Shown: positions 7,775-18,407, numbered from the stretch's first letter. The stretch is 64,000 nt of DNA from Pararhizobium sp. (GCA_017794825.1 CP051237.1:5753342-5817341); one strand, 5' to 3'. Numbers and translations are program-made. Notes: a model not told the origin generated them from the sequence alone.

Positions 7775-8515
7775 ATGAATCGTGACGCTATCGCAACGGG
7801 TTTCTTCGCCCTGCCGGGTTCCCCGCCGGTGCAGTGGAAAGTGGAGCCGGGCCTCGTCGACTATCAGCAGGCAATCCGCTTCATGGAAGACCGCGCCGCT
7901 GCGATAGCCGCAGGCACGGCCGACGAACTGGTCTGGCTCGTCGAGCACCCGCCGCTCTACACCGCCGGAACCAGCGCCCGCGAGGAAGATCTCATCGCGC
8001 CGGACCGCTTTCCTGTCTTTCAGACAGGCCGCGGCGGCGAGTTCACCTATCATGGGCCCGGCCAGCGCGTCGCCTATGTGATGCTGGACCTCAAACGTCG
8101 GCGCTGCGACGTTCGCGCCTTCGTCTCGTCGCTCGAAGACTGGATCATTCGGACGCTCGACGAGATGAACATCCGGGGCGAACGGCGTGAAGACCGGGTC
8201 GGCGTCTGGGTCGTGCGGCCGGACAGGCCTCCCCTGCCCGACGGATCGCCCGCCGAAGACAAGATCGCCGCGATCGGCATTCGCCTGCGCCGCTGGGTCA
8301 GCTTCCACGGCATCGCGATCAATGTCGAGCCGGATCTGGAGCATTTCAGCGGCATCGTGCCCTGTGGCGTCGCCGATTACGGCGTCACCAGCCTGGTCGA
8401 TCTCGGTTTGCCCGTCACGATGGGCGATGTCGATGTCGCGTTGAAGACGAGCTTCGAGACGGTTTTCGGCGATACAACGCCCGTCGCTGAGCCGGAGCCT
8501 ATTCGAACTCCATGA
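7775..8515 (+). CDS. lipB: Octanoyl-[ACP]:protein N-octanoyltransferase (LipB)
   Basis: A 246-residue cytosolic enzyme that moves octanoyl groups from acyl carrier protein onto lipoyl domains, the first step of lipoic acid synthesis. The RGGEFTYHGPGQ motif, the catalytic Lys in KIAAIGIRL and the Cys in GIVPCGVADYGVTSL are all present. It serves lipoyl proteins such as the GcvH encoded further on. ATG 7775 gives the normal family length; an in-frame ATG at 7721 is possible but adds an unlike segment. The 3' end overlaps the convergent carboxylase gene by 17 bases. Confidence 0.93.
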   Translation: MNRDAIATGFFALPGSPPVQWKVEPGLVDYQQAIRFMEDRAAAIAAGTADELVWLVEHPPLYTAGTSAREEDLIAPDRFPVFQTGRGGEFTYHGPGQRVAYVMLDLKRRRCDVRAFVSSLEDWIIRTLDEMNIRGERREDRVGVWVVRPDRPPLPDGSPAEDKIAAIGIRLRRWVSFHGIAINVEPDLEHFSGIVPCGVADYGVTSLVDLGLPVTMGDVDVALKTSFETVFGDTTPVAEPEPIRTP

Positions 8516-10511
8516 TCACGGCGTCGACGGCCAGGCTTTCGCCTGGCGCGGCGTTCAGCTTGCTCACCACGGCGTCGCGCTCCGCCCTCAGCACGTTTTC
8601 CATCTTCATGGCCTCGACCACGGCGAGCGTCTCACCGGCCTTGACTTCCTGACCTTCCGAAACAGCGATCGAGACAACGAGCCCCGGCATCGGGCACAGA
8701 AGCATCTTGGATGTGTCCGGCGGCAGCTTGACGGGCATCAGCCGGTCCACTTCGGCGATCGCAGGCGACATCACCCGCGCCCGCACCGACAGGCCGCGCC
8801 AGTCGACGCGCAAACCGTTGAGAACCGGCCGCAGCTGGGCCGTCACTGAGGTGTCGCCGACTGTACCGCGCCAGATGAATTCGCCCGGCCGCCAGCCGGT
8901 CTCGACCTTGATGGCCGACTGCCCGTCGATCTCGACAGTCAGCGTCATAGGCGCGCCAAAACTGCTTTCGAGGAGATGCGCCTTGAGATAGCTGTCGCCG
9001 ATGCGCACTTCCCAGTCGCGCCGGGTTTTACCGGAATGTGGGGCCAGCCGGTCGGCGAACCGGTCGAGCCGTTCCTTGCGCAGAAGCTCGGCCGAAAGCG
9101 CGATGGCCGCCAGCGTCCGACGCTGCTCCTCGTCGGGTTCGGCCGGGTGGAAACCGTCCGGATATTCCTCGGCGATGAAGCCGGTCGAAATGTCGCCTGA
9201 AAGCCAGCGCGGATGCTGCATCAGGGCGGCGAGGAAGGGGATGTTGTGCTCGATGCCTTCGACCAGGAACCCGTCGAGCGCGACGCTCATCGCCTCGATT
9301 GCGCGGGCCCTCTCCGGCGCCCAGGTGCACAGCTTCGCCACCATCGGGTCGTAGAACATGGTGATCTCCGCGCCCTCGAACACCCCGGTGTCGTTGCGCA
9401 CGACGATGTCGTCGAATCGGCCTTCCTGCGGAGGTCGATAGCGCGTCAGCCGGCCAATGGAGGGAAGGAAGTTGCGATATGGGTCCTCGGCGTAAAGGCG
9501 GCTTTCAACCGCCCAGCCGTTCAGCGTCACGTCGTCCTGCCTGATAGTCAGCTTCTCGCCGGCGGCGACGCGGATCATCTGCTCGACGAGATCGACGCCG
9601 GTGACGAGCTCCGTTACAGGATGCTCCACCTGCAGGCGGGTGTTCATTTCGAGGAAATAGAAATTGCGATCCTTGTCGACGATGAACTCGACCGTGCCGG
9701 CGCTCTGGTACTGCACGGCCTTGGCCAGGGCGACGGCCTGCTCGCCCATCGCCTTGCGGGTCGCCTCGTCGAGGAAGGAGGACGGCGCCTCCTCAACGAC
9801 CTTCTGGTTGCGCCGCTGGATCGAGCATTCACGCTCGCCGAGATAGATGCATTCGCCGTGGCTGTCGGCCAGAACCTGGATCTCGATATGCCGTGGTTCG
9901 ACGACAAATTTCTCGATGAAGACCCGGTCGTCGCCGAAGGAATTGCGCGCCTCGGACCTTGCGCGGTCGAAGCCGTCGGCCACCTCCGATTCGTCCCAGG
10001 CGATACGCATGCCCTTGCCGCCGCCGCCTGCGGAAGCCTTGATCATCACCGGATAGCCGATCTCCGACGCGATCTTTATCGCCTGTTCCGTGTCTTCGAT
10101 TTCGCCGAGATAGCCAGGCACCGTGTTGACGTCGGCCTCGTTTGCGAATTTCTTCGACTCGATCTTGTCGCCCATCGCGGTGATGGCGTGCGGCTTGGGC
10201 CCGATGAACGTTATGCCCTGGCTTTCCAGCGCCTCGCAGAAACTCGCCCGCTCGGAAAGGAAGCCATAGCCCGGATGGACGGCCTGAGCGCCGGTTTCCT
10301 TGCAGGCGGCGATGATCTTGTCGGCGACCAGATAGCTTTCCGCCGCCGCCGCCGCGCCGATATGCACCGCTTCGTCGGCCATCGCCACATGCAGCGCGTC
10401 GCTGTCGGCGTCCGAATAGACCGCCACCGTTGCAATCCCCATGCGCTTTGCCGTCTTGATGACACGGCAGGCGATCTCGCCTCGATTGGCTATGAGGATT
10501 TTGGTGAACAT
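8499..10511 (-). CDS. pccA: Acetyl/propionyl-CoA carboxylase, biotin carboxylase and biotin carrier subunit
   Basis: A 670-residue alpha subunit. It has an N-terminal biotin carboxylase domain (KILIANRGEIACRV at the start, ATP-grasp glycine loop SAGGGGKGM), a central BT domain and a C-terminal biotinyl domain with the attachment Lys636 in EAMKMEN. It carboxylates biotin with bicarbonate and ATP and, with a beta subunit, forms methylmalonyl-CoA from propionyl-CoA. The beta subunit is not in this window. Length and the EAMKMEN site fit PccA best; a methylcrotonyl-CoA carboxylase alpha subunit is the main alternative. GGGAGAAG precedes the ATG. Confidence 0.88.
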   Translation of the reverse strand: MFTKILIANRGEIACRVIKTAKRMGIATVAVYSDADSDALHVAMADEAVHIGAAAAAESYLVADKIIAACKETGAQAVHPGYGFLSERASFCEALESQGITFIGPKPHAITAMGDKIESKKFANEADVNTVPGYLGEIEDTEQAIKIASEIGYPVMIKASAGGGGKGMRIAWDESEVADGFDRARSEARNSFGDDRVFIEKFVVEPRHIEIQVLADSHGECIYLGERECSIQRRNQKVVEEAPSSFLDEATRKAMGEQAVALAKAVQYQSAGTVEFIVDKDRNFYFLEMNTRLQVEHPVTELVTGVDLVEQMIRVAAGEKLTIRQDDVTLNGWAVESRLYAEDPYRNFLPSIGRLTRYRPPQEGRFDDIVVRNDTGVFEGAEITMFYDPMVAKLCTWAPERARAIEAMSVALDGFLVEGIEHNIPFLAALMQHPRWLSGDISTGFIAEEYPDGFHPAEPDEEQRRTLAAIALSAELLRKERLDRFADRLAPHSGKTRRDWEVRIGDSYLKAHLLESSFGAPMTLTVEIDGQSAIKVETGWRPGEFIWRGTVGDTSVTAQLRPVLNGLRVDWRGLSVRARVMSPAIAEVDRLMPVKLPPDTSKMLLCPMPGLVVSIAVSEGQEVKAGETLAVVEAMKMENVLRAERDAVVSKLNAAPGESLAVDAVIMEFE

Positions 10512-10629
10512 AGGCTTCTCCCGAATTCTGGCTGCCTGGAGCGGCTGAGGCGTTCGTGCACCCCCGGCAACGCGATCTCTGTATTAGTCGGGAACAAACA
10601 GCAAAGACAAGACCATGACGGGTTAATTG

Positions 10630-11616
10630 CTATCCGGCCCTGGCAAGCTTTCTCTCGCGATACAGGATGTACAATCCTGACGCCACGATGATGGCGACGC
10701 CGATCCATTCAATGAACTCGGGGAACTCGTTGAAGACGATGTAACCGAGGACCGCGCCCGACACGATCTCGAAATACTGGAAGGGAGCGAGAAGAGAAGC
10801 CGGCGCAAGGCGAAACGCGCTGACGATCAGCAGATGTCCGAAGGACGAGACGACGCCAACGCCAATCAAGACAGCCACGGCAAGCGCCGAAACAGGCGGC
10901 GTCCAGGCCAGATCGTCGACGCCGTAAACCGAGCCAAAGACCAGCACAGTTCCCGCAAACAGGCATCCTCCCAGCCCGGCCGAACTCTGCATCACCATCG
11001 AATTGTCGCGGGCAGATAGGACCTTGTTCAGGAGCAGATAGATGGCGAAGGTCGTGGCCGTCAGCAACGGCAGCAGCGAGACCGCGCCGAATTCGAGGAA
11101 ATTCGGGCGGATAACCAGCAGAGCGCCGCTGAAGCCGACAACGATCGCGAGCCAGCGGCGCCAGCCCACCTGCTCCCGCAGGAATACAGCCGACATGGCT
11201 GTGAGGATGAACGGTTCAACGAAAAATATGGCGAGCGCGTCGGCAAGCGGCACATACTTTATGGCGATCAGGAAGATGCCGCTTGCGGCGGCAAGCAGCA
11301 CGCCTCTCAACAGGTTCAGAACCAGCTGGTTGGGTCGAAGGGCCGCAGCTCCGTCATAGGCGACGATCACGGCGCCGGTCAGGATCATCTGCACGAAAAA
11401 CCGGAAAAACGTGTTCGTTCCCGGCGATACGCCCTCATACAGGGTCAGGTATTTTCCACCGACATCCATCAGCGGCATGGCCAGCATGGCGCAGGCCATG
11501 ATGAACGCCGCCTGGAAACGATGATCGGGAACGGAGAGCGCCGGACTGTTCAAAACACCACCGCTGTTGCTGGATCCTGTGCGCTCAACCAATAGCGATG
11601 TTTGAGCGCGAGGCAA
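10630..11616 (-). CDS. EamA/DMT-family membrane transporter
   Basis: An integral membrane protein of up to 328 residues with about ten predicted helices in two EamA repeats, beginning around the AFIMACAMLAMPLMDVGGKYL helix and ending with a short basic tail. Members export or import small metabolites; the substrate is not predictable. The start codon of the longest frame is TTG and the first 35 residues are not hydrophobic, so the real start may be further in. It is preceded on the same strand by the metallophosphoesterase gene. Confidence 0.8.
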   Translation of the reverse strand: MPRAQTSLLVERTGSSNSGGVLNSPALSVPDHRFQAAFIMACAMLAMPLMDVGGKYLTLYEGVSPGTNTFFRFFVQMILTGAVIVAYDGAAALRPNQLVLNLLRGVLLAAASGIFLIAIKYVPLADALAIFFVEPFILTAMSAVFLREQVGWRRWLAIVVGFSGALLVIRPNFLEFGAVSLLPLLTATTFAIYLLLNKVLSARDNSMVMQSSAGLGGCLFAGTVLVFGSVYGVDDLAWTPPVSALAVAVLIGVGVVSSFGHLLIVSAFRLAPASLLAPFQYFEIVSGAVLGYIVFNEFPEFIEWIGVAIIVASGLYILYRERKLARAG

Positions 11617-11642
11617 GGCGACAATGACTGGACATGTAAATC

Positions 11643-12407
11643 TCAGTCCTCGTGAATGACGACCAGTCGTTTCGCTGAAATTCGCGTCTCTTTCGGATAG
11701 CCGTAAGCGTTGTTGACATAGGTCACGCCGTCAATCGTCACATTGCGGTTGACGTGGCTGTGGCCATAGACGTGGATGTCCGAGGAAAGACGGCGGACCT
11801 GCGCGTCGAGGCTGTCGCTGCCAAGCACCGGATAGACAAAGCGCCGGTGCGGCGGGATGCGTTTCGGCATCACGTCGATCCGCGGCAGGAAATGGGAAAA
11901 GCTGATGACCTTGTTGCCGGCCGGTATGTCGGGAAGCGGCTCATTCATCGCCAGAAAACGCCGCGTCACCGCAGCGTCGTCATGGTCCTGCGGCCATTTG
12001 CACAAACGGTAATCGCTCCAGGCGCTCTTCAGTATGTTGCCAGGCGCGCCAAAAGAATAGTCGTACCAGCCGAGAAGCGGCACGATCGACAGTCCGTCTG
12101 CATGGTGCGCCCCGGTGGCAATCCCTGTATCGTCGGCAAGGTCCAGCAATGCATCGAATTTGTCCAACGACGTCTCGAAACTGGTTTCATTGCGCAGCCA
12201 GAGATCATGATTGCCCGGCACGTAGAATACCCGTGCGAATTTTCGACTGGCGCGATCGAACACGGTTTCGACTTCCTGCAGCACATGGGAAATGTCGCCG
12301 GCCAGAATGAGATAGTCTTCCCTGAAGTCCACATCCGAAAGGCCTTCGAACCAGCGCGCGTTGACGGCATGATCCACATGAATGTCCGAGACTGCAAATA
12401 TCCGCAC
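11643..12407 (-). CDS. Calcineurin-like metallophosphoesterase
   Basis: A 254-residue protein with all the metal-binding motifs of the superfamily in order: FAVSDIHVDH at the N-terminus, AGDISH, GNHDLW, SHFLP and YGHSHVN near the C-terminus. It hydrolyses phosphoesters at a dinuclear metal site in the cytosol; the substrate is unknown. GTG 12407 was chosen because the motif-bearing strand starts right after it and GAGGAAGG lies upstream; an in-frame ATG at 12485 would add 26 residues that look non-conserved. Confidence 0.85.
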   Translation of the reverse strand: MRIFAVSDIHVDHAVNARWFEGLSDVDFREDYLILAGDISHVLQEVETVFDRASRKFARVFYVPGNHDLWLRNETSFETSLDKFDALLDLADDTGIATGAHHADGLSIVPLLGWYDYSFGAPGNILKSAWSDYRLCKWPQDHDDAAVTRRFLAMNEPLPDIPAGNKVISFSHFLPRIDVMPKRIPPHRRFVYPVLGSDSLDAQVRRLSSDIHVYGHSHVNRNVTIDGVTYVNNAYGYPKETRISAKRLVVIHED

Positions 12408-12649
12408 CGCTATGGTCGCCTTCCTCAAGCCGGGAATCGTCCGAAGGTCAGGAAACTGGCGTTGTCTACGATGGAATTCAATCATTTCCCGCCATCAATA
12501 GGACAGTTCAACTTTCAACTCGGCATAGCGCAAACAAAAAACCCGGCGCCGCGGTTGGAAACGGCGAACCCATTTGTTAAGCGTAACCTGCTTTCTGAAA
12601 CCAGACCTGCAAGGTGATCGCTATCTCTATTTCGTTTGCGGAGCAAATC

Positions 12650-13033
12650 GTGAACCAGTCATTCGACGCACAAGATCAGGACGACACGATGGGAGGACGC
12701 ATCTCCCGGGCGCGCGACGCGCTGGAACTGTCGACGGCCCAACTGGCGCGACGACTGGGCGTGAAGACCGAAACCGTCCAGGCCTGGGAAAATGATCGCT
12801 CCGAGCCGCGCTCCAACCGCGTGATCATGCTCGCCGGCATGCTTGGCGTATCGCCGACCTGGCTTCTGACCGGCATTGGAGAAGTGCCAAGCACGCTCGT
12901 CGTCAATTCGGAACTCCATGTCATGATGACACAGCTTTCCAAGCTGAAGCGGGCCCACAAGTCGATGGGCAAGATGATCGATACGCTGGAGCAGGAAGCA
13001 GAGCGCATGTCGCGCCAGCTCGAAAAACAGTAG
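12650..13033 (+). CDS. XRE-family helix-turn-helix regulator
   Basis: A 127-residue DNA-binding protein. The HTH covers about residues 14-70: ISRARDALELSTAQLARRLG, then TVQAWENDRSEPR and MLGVSPTWLLTG. The C-terminal part (about 85-127) is a charged coiled-coil-like helix that could drive dimerisation. GTG 12650 is preferred because GGAG lies seven bases upstream; the same frame is open back to GTG 12614. It lies upstream of the formaldehyde detoxification genes in the same direction, so it may regulate them, but no operator could be recognised. Confidence 0.85.
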   Translation: MNQSFDAQDQDDTMGGRISRARDALELSTAQLARRLGVKTETVQAWENDRSEPRSNRVIMLAGMLGVSPTWLLTGIGEVPSTLVVNSELHVMMTQLSKLKRAHKSMGKMIDTLEQEAERMSRQLEKQ

Positions 13034-13154
13034 TTCGGCAAAGCAGCCGAGGCAAAAAGAGCACAGGCATTGACACTGTACTGTTGCGTCTTTCTCCTTT
13101 ATCGAAAATACCCGTAAAACAAACAGATTGATTCAGCCAAGGGAGAGTCAGCCG

Positions 13155-14250
<1,096 letters not shown>

Positions 14251-14264
<14 letters not shown>

Positions 14265-14748
14265 CGAAACCAGGGTCGCATCCGCTTCGATCTACGTCGA
14301 CGCGGACGCCTGCCCTGTGAAGAACGAGATACTCAAGGTCGCCGAACGACACGGCATGCCGGTGATTTTCGTCGCCAACGGCGGCTTGCGTCCATCCCGT
14401 GATCCGATGGTGCGAAACGTCATCGTTTCAGACAAGTTCGACGCCGCGGACGACTGGATCGTCGAGCATGCGAAAAGCAACGATATCGTCGTCACAGCGG
14501 ACATTCCCTTGGCGTCGCGTTGCGTGGAAAATGGCGCGCTCGTCCTGGGACCGACCGGCAAGCGCTTCGACGCTGGCAATATTGGCATGGTCTCGGCAAT
14601 GCGCGATCTCAACCAGCATTTGCGCGAAAGCGGAGAGATCAAGGGGTACAACGCCGCCTTTTCGGCGCGAGACCGGTCGCAATTCCTGCAGACGCTGGAA
14701 GATGTTGCGCGCCAGGCGCGGAACGCACGCGCGTCGGATATGTTTTAG
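14251..14748 (+). CDS. YaiI/YqxD family (DUF188) protein
   Basis: A 165-residue protein matching the YaiI/YqxD family: IYVDADACPVKNEI near the N-terminus, ANGGLRPSRDP, then DIVVTADIPLASRCVENGA and GKRFDAGNIG. The conserved Asp residues suggest a PIN/NYN-like metal-binding fold, so a nuclease role is plausible but unproven. The only usable start is TTG 14251 inside the end of adhC, so expression is probably coupled to it. Its place between two formaldehyde genes may be accidental. Confidence 0.85.
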
Positions 14749-14777
14749 TCATATTGTTTGCAGTGTAATTCGCAAGA

Positions 14778-15620
14778 ATGGAGAAGGTCATGGAAGTCGT
14801 ATCGCAATGGAAGTCACACGGCGGAACGCAGGGCGTTTACCGTCACGCCTCCAACACCTGCTCCTGCGACATGACTTTCGCAGTCTTTGTCCCGCCTCAG
14901 GCCGAGGATGGGCCCTGCCCGGTTCTGTGGTATCTCTCGGGCCTGACCTGCACCCATGCCAATGTCATGGAAAAGGGCGAGTACAGAAAAATGGCTGCCG
15001 AACTTGGCCTGATCATCGTCTGCCCCGACACCAGTCCGCGCGGCGACGCGGTGGCCGACGTGGAGGGCTGGCAGATGGGAACCGGCGCCGGGTTCTATGT
15101 CGACGCCCTGGTCGATCCGTGGAAGCAGCACTATCAGATGTACAGCTACGTCACCGGGGAACTGCCGTCGCTGATCGAGAAGAACTTCCCCGTAGACATG
15201 AAGAGGCAAGGCGTCTTCGGACACTCGATGGGCGGTCACGGCGCGCTCACCATCGCGTTGAAGAACCCGGAAACTTACAAGAGCTGTTCCGCCTTTGCGC
15301 CGATCGTCGAACCCTCGACGGCGGACTGGTCGGTCAAGGCGCTTGGCGCCTATCTCGGCGGCGGACCGGAGGACTGGAAGGACTACGACGCCTGCGCGCT
15401 GGTTTCCAGCGGCGCCCGGTTTTCAGATTTCCTGATCGATCAGGGAGCAGCCGACGAGTTTCTCGACAACGGTCTGCGGCCCTGGTTGTTCGAGGAGGTC
15501 TGCAAGGATGCGGGAATTCCGCTGACGCTGCGGATGCAGGAAGGCTACGACCATTCCTACTACTTCATTTCATCCTTCATGTCGGAACATCTCTCCTGGC
15601 ATGCCGATCGACTGAAGTAG
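14778..15620 (+). CDS. fghA: S-formylglutathione hydrolase
   Basis: A 280-residue alpha/beta hydrolase (esterase D family) that releases formate and glutathione from S-formylglutathione. The nucleophile Ser lies in GHSMGGHGA, the catalytic His in DHSYYFISSF near the C-terminus, and LWYLSGLTC forms the oxyanion region. A second in-frame ATG at 14790 has a GGAGAAGG just before it and is an alternative start. It completes the pathway begun by adhC. The 3' end is 10 bases from the convergent tgt gene. Confidence 0.93.
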   Translation: MEKVMEVVSQWKSHGGTQGVYRHASNTCSCDMTFAVFVPPQAEDGPCPVLWYLSGLTCTHANVMEKGEYRKMAAELGLIIVCPDTSPRGDAVADVEGWQMGTGAGFYVDALVDPWKQHYQMYSYVTGELPSLIEKNFPVDMKRQGVFGHSMGGHGALTIALKNPETYKSCSAFAPIVEPSTADWSVKALGAYLGGGPEDWKDYDACALVSSGARFSDFLIDQGAADEFLDNGLRPWLFEEVCKDAGIPLTLRMQEGYDHSYYFISSFMSEHLSWHADRLK

Positions 15621-15630
15621 ATCCGACGGG

Positions 15631-16761
15631 TCAAAGCGGAGCGATGTCTCCGCGCGCCCATTGATCCTGGACCTCGGCGGTGAAATCGCCATAGCGCGCC
15701 TCGCTGATGGCGCCGCGGATGCCTGCCATGAGTTGCTGATAGTAATGAAGATTGTTCCAGCTCAGGAGCATGCCGCCCAGCGTTTCATTCGACCGCACCA
15801 GGTGGTGCAGATAGGCGCGTGAATAATCGCGCGCAGCCGGACAGGATGATTCTTCGTCCAGCGGACGCGGGTCATCGGCATGACGCGCATTCCTCAGATT
15901 GACCTTGCCCCTGCGCGTGTATGCGAGGCCGTGCCGCCCGGCCCGCGTCGGCATCACGCAGTCGAACATGTCGATGCCTTCAGCCACGGAACGCACGATG
16001 TCGTCCGGCGTGCCGACCCCCATGAGATAGCGCGGACGGTCCGCCGGCAAGAGTGGACACGTGGCCTGCAGCATCGCCAGCATCACGTCCTGCGGCTCGC
16101 CGACCGCGAGACCGCCGACCGCGTAGCCCTTCAGATCCAAGGCTGCCAACGCGTTGGCCGAGCGTTCGCGCAATGCGACGTCGTCGCCGCCCTGGACGAT
16201 GCCGAACATCGCCTTGCCCGGCTGTTCGCCGAACGCCGTCTTGCAGCGCTCCGCCCATCGCAGCGACAGTTCCATCGCGCGCTCGATCTCGTCGCGTTCC
16301 GCCGGCAGCCTCACACACTCGTCGAGCTGCATCTGGATATCGGAATCGAGCAGTCCCTGTATTTCTATGGAGCGTTCCGGAGACATGTCGTGGCGGCTTC
16401 CATCGACATGCGACTGGAATGCCACGCCCTCTTCCGTCACCTTGCGGAGCGCCGCCAGCGACATGACCTGAAACCCGCCCGAATCGGTAAGGATCGGTTC
16501 CGGCCAGCGGGCGAATTCATGCAAGCCGCCCAATCGCGCGATCCGCTCGGCGCCCGGGCGCAGCATCAAGTGATAAGTGTTGCCGAGAATGATATCGGCG
16601 CCGAGTTCACGCACCTGGTCCATATACATGGCCTTTACGGTCCCGCCGGTGCCGACGGGCATGAAGGCAGGCGTGCGCACCTCACCGCGCGGCATGGAAA
16701 TCCTGCCAGCGCGCGCCTTGCCGTCCGTCGATGAAACCGTAAAGCCGAAACGTTCAGTCAT
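15631..16761 (-). CDS. tgt: tRNA-guanine (queuine) transglycosylase, zinc site degenerate
   Basis: A 376-residue TIM-barrel enzyme exchanging guanine-34 for preQ1 in GUN-anticodon tRNAs. It has TDSGGFQVMSL (92-102, catalytic Asp93), GIVQGG (187-192), and GIDMFDCVMPTRAGRHG (262-278) with the nucleophilic Asp. In the usual zinc segment (three Cys plus a His), aligned to Zymomonas Tgt, the ligands read Ser305, Cys307, Ala310 and Asn336, so three of four are missing. ATG 16761 lies inside the end of queA (8-base overlap), giving an operon of consecutive queuosine steps; a longer frame upstream is not homologous. Confidence 0.93.
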   Translation of the reverse strand: MTERFGFTVSSTDGKARAGRISMPRGEVRTPAFMPVGTGGTVKAMYMDQVRELGADIILGNTYHLMLRPGAERIARLGGLHEFARWPEPILTDSGGFQVMSLAALRKVTEEGVAFQSHVDGSRHDMSPERSIEIQGLLDSDIQMQLDECVRLPAERDEIERAMELSLRWAERCKTAFGEQPGKAMFGIVQGGDDVALRERSANALAALDLKGYAVGGLAVGEPQDVMLAMLQATCPLLPADRPRYLMGVGTPDDIVRSVAEGIDMFDCVMPTRAGRHGLAYTRRGKVNLRNARHADDPRPLDEESSCPAARDYSRAYLHHLVRSNETLGGMLLSWNNLHYYQQLMAGIRGAISEARYGDFTAEVQDQWARGDIAPL

Positions 16762-17851
16762 GATCCTGCTCCGCCCGCGAAAGCAGGCTCGAATCCCCGT
16801 ATGAATAGAAACGATATCCGTTGTCGATGGCGTGGCGATAGGCCGTGAGCATCGTTTCGCGCCCGCTGAACGCCGAAACAAGCATGAACAGGGTCGAACG
16901 TGGCAGATGAAAATTGGTCATCAGCATGTCGACGAAGCGAAAGCTGTAGCCCGGCGTGATGAAAATATCCGTCGCCCCCCGCCATGGTCGCAAAAATCCG
17001 TCCTCGCCGGCAGCCGTTTCGAGCAGGCGCAGGGACGTCGTGCCGACGGAAACGATCCGTCCGCCCCGTCGCCGAACCGCGTTCAGCGCCTCCGCGACGC
17101 TGTTGCTCACCTCGCCGATTTCGGCGTGCATGACGTGATTTTCCGTATCATCCGCCTTGACCGGCAGAAACGTGCCGGCGCCAACATGCAGGGTCACGAA
17201 ATGCCGTTCGACGCCGTGACGCTCCAGTTCCGCCAGAAGATCATCGGTAAAATGCAGCCCGGCCGTTGGCGCGGCCACTGCTCCGTCATGACGCGCATAA
17301 ACCGTCTGGTAGTCGACCTGGTCGCGGTCATCCTCGGGCCGCTTCGAGGCGATATACGGTGGGAGCGGGACGTGACCTTCCGCGGCGATCGCCCTGTCCA
17401 GTTCCGGACCGGAAAAATCGAATTTGAGAGTGGCCTCTCCGCCCTCGCCCCGGCTTTCGACGACACCGGACAGATTCCCGGCGAAACAGAGGTCGCCGTC
17501 CTTGCCGAATGAAAAGCGGTCTCCCTCCCTTATGCGCTTCGCGGGACGAACGAATGCCTTCCAGCAATCGTCGGCGACACGCATGTGCAATGTCGCGGAG
17601 ATATGCGAAACCGCCTCTCCATCCGGCGTTTGCCGATGGCGCGTTCCTTCAAGTTGAGCGGGAATGACCCTGGTGTCATTAAAAACAAGGGCGTCTCCCG
17701 GCCTCAGGAAGCCGACGAGATCGCGCACCGTGTGATCTGACAGTTCGCCGTGCGGGCCGACCCGAAGCAGTCTTGCGCTGTCGCGCGGCGACGCTGGCCG
17801 CAAGGCGATACGGTCTTCGGGCAGATCAAAATCGAAAAGGTCAACACGCAT
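16754..17851 (-). CDS. queA: S-adenosylmethionine:tRNA ribosyltransferase-isomerase
   Basis: A 365-residue enzyme that moves the ribosyl part of SAM onto preQ1 in tRNA and rearranges it to epoxyqueuosine. Typical segments are FDLPEDRIALRPASPRDSARLL at the N-terminus (quoted in part: LPEDRIALRP), VFNDTRVIPAQL, AAPTAGLHFTDDLL, VTLHVGAGTFLPV and TTSLRLLE. The length equals the usual family length. It overlaps tgt, which performs the preceding step in queuosine synthesis. Confidence 0.95.
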   Translation of the reverse strand: MRVDLFDFDLPEDRIALRPASPRDSARLLRVGPHGELSDHTVRDLVGFLRPGDALVFNDTRVIPAQLEGTRHRQTPDGEAVSHISATLHMRVADDCWKAFVRPAKRIREGDRFSFGKDGDLCFAGNLSGVVESRGEGGEATLKFDFSGPELDRAIAAEGHVPLPPYIASKRPEDDRDQVDYQTVYARHDGAVAAPTAGLHFTDDLLAELERHGVERHFVTLHVGAGTFLPVKADDTENHVMHAEIGEVSNSVAEALNAVRRRGGRIVSVGTTSLRLLETAAGEDGFLRPWRGATDIFITPGYSFRFVDMLMTNFHLPRSTLFMLVSAFSGRETMLTAYRHAIDNGYRFYSYGDSSLLSRAEQDHD

Positions 17852-17863
17852 ATCGTATCAATC

Positions 17864-17890
17864 AAAACGCCCGCGTCGACAACGCGGGCG
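17864..17890 (-). terminator. Rho-independent terminator after the cyclophilin genes
   Basis: CGCCCGCGT and ACGCGGGCG pair over nine bases around a CGACA loop and are followed on the minus strand by TTTT. It separates the cyclophilin transcript from queA-tgt. Confidence 0.75.
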
Positions 17891-17916
17891 CTCCACAAAC
17901 TCAATGAAGCTTCAGA

Positions 17917-18390
17917 TCAGAGGTCTGCTGCGACCCGCATCGACGTGATGCTGTCCGGATCGCGAACCGGCTCGCCGCGCTTGATCTGGTCCACGGCGTC
18001 CATGCCTTCAATCACCTGCCCCCAAACGCTGTACTGGCGATTGAGGAAGGGCGCGTCGTCAAAGCAGATGAAGAACTGCGAATTGGCGGAATGCGGATTC
18101 TGAGCGCGGGCCATGGAGCAGGTTCCGCGCACGTGGCTCATATTGGAGAACTCGGACTGAAGATCCGGTTTCTCCGATCCACCCATTCCCGTGCCCGTCG
18201 GATCGCCCGTCTGGGCCATGAAACCTTCTATGACACGGTGAAACACCACGCCGTCGTAGAAATTCTCGCGGCTGAGCGATTTGATGCGCTCTACGTGACT
18301 GGGCGCCACATCGGGAAAAAGCTCGATAACGACCTTTCCCTTTGTCGTTTCCATGACGATCGTGTTTTCAGGGTCCTTGTAGTCGGCCAA
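17917..18390 (-). CDS. ppiB: Cytosolic peptidyl-prolyl cis-trans isomerase (cyclophilin)
   Basis: A 157-residue cyclophilin without signal peptide. The active-site motif FHRVIEGFMAQTGDPTGTG, the loop GTCSMARAQNPHSANSQFFI and the Trp/His surroundings VWGQVIEGMD are visible. It speeds proline isomerisation in the cytosol. The start is TTG, with GGAGAG at good distance. It is 17 bases downstream of a second cyclophilin gene with an export signal, so the two are probably a duplication split by compartment. Confidence 0.93.
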   Translation of the reverse strand: MADYKDPENTIVMETTKGKVVIELFPDVAPSHVERIKSLSRENFYDGVVFHRVIEGFMAQTGDPTGTGMGGSEKPDLQSEFSNMSHVRGTCSMARAQNPHSANSQFFICFDDAPFLNRQYSVWGQVIEGMDAVDQIKRGEPVRDPDSITSMRVAADL

Positions 18391-18407
18391 TAGTACTCTC
18401 CTTGTCT

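Noticed and set aside
9213..10691. 492-codon open frame on the plus strand
   Set aside because: It is antisense to the carboxylase gene, has no recognisable domain and follows from GC-rich codon bias.
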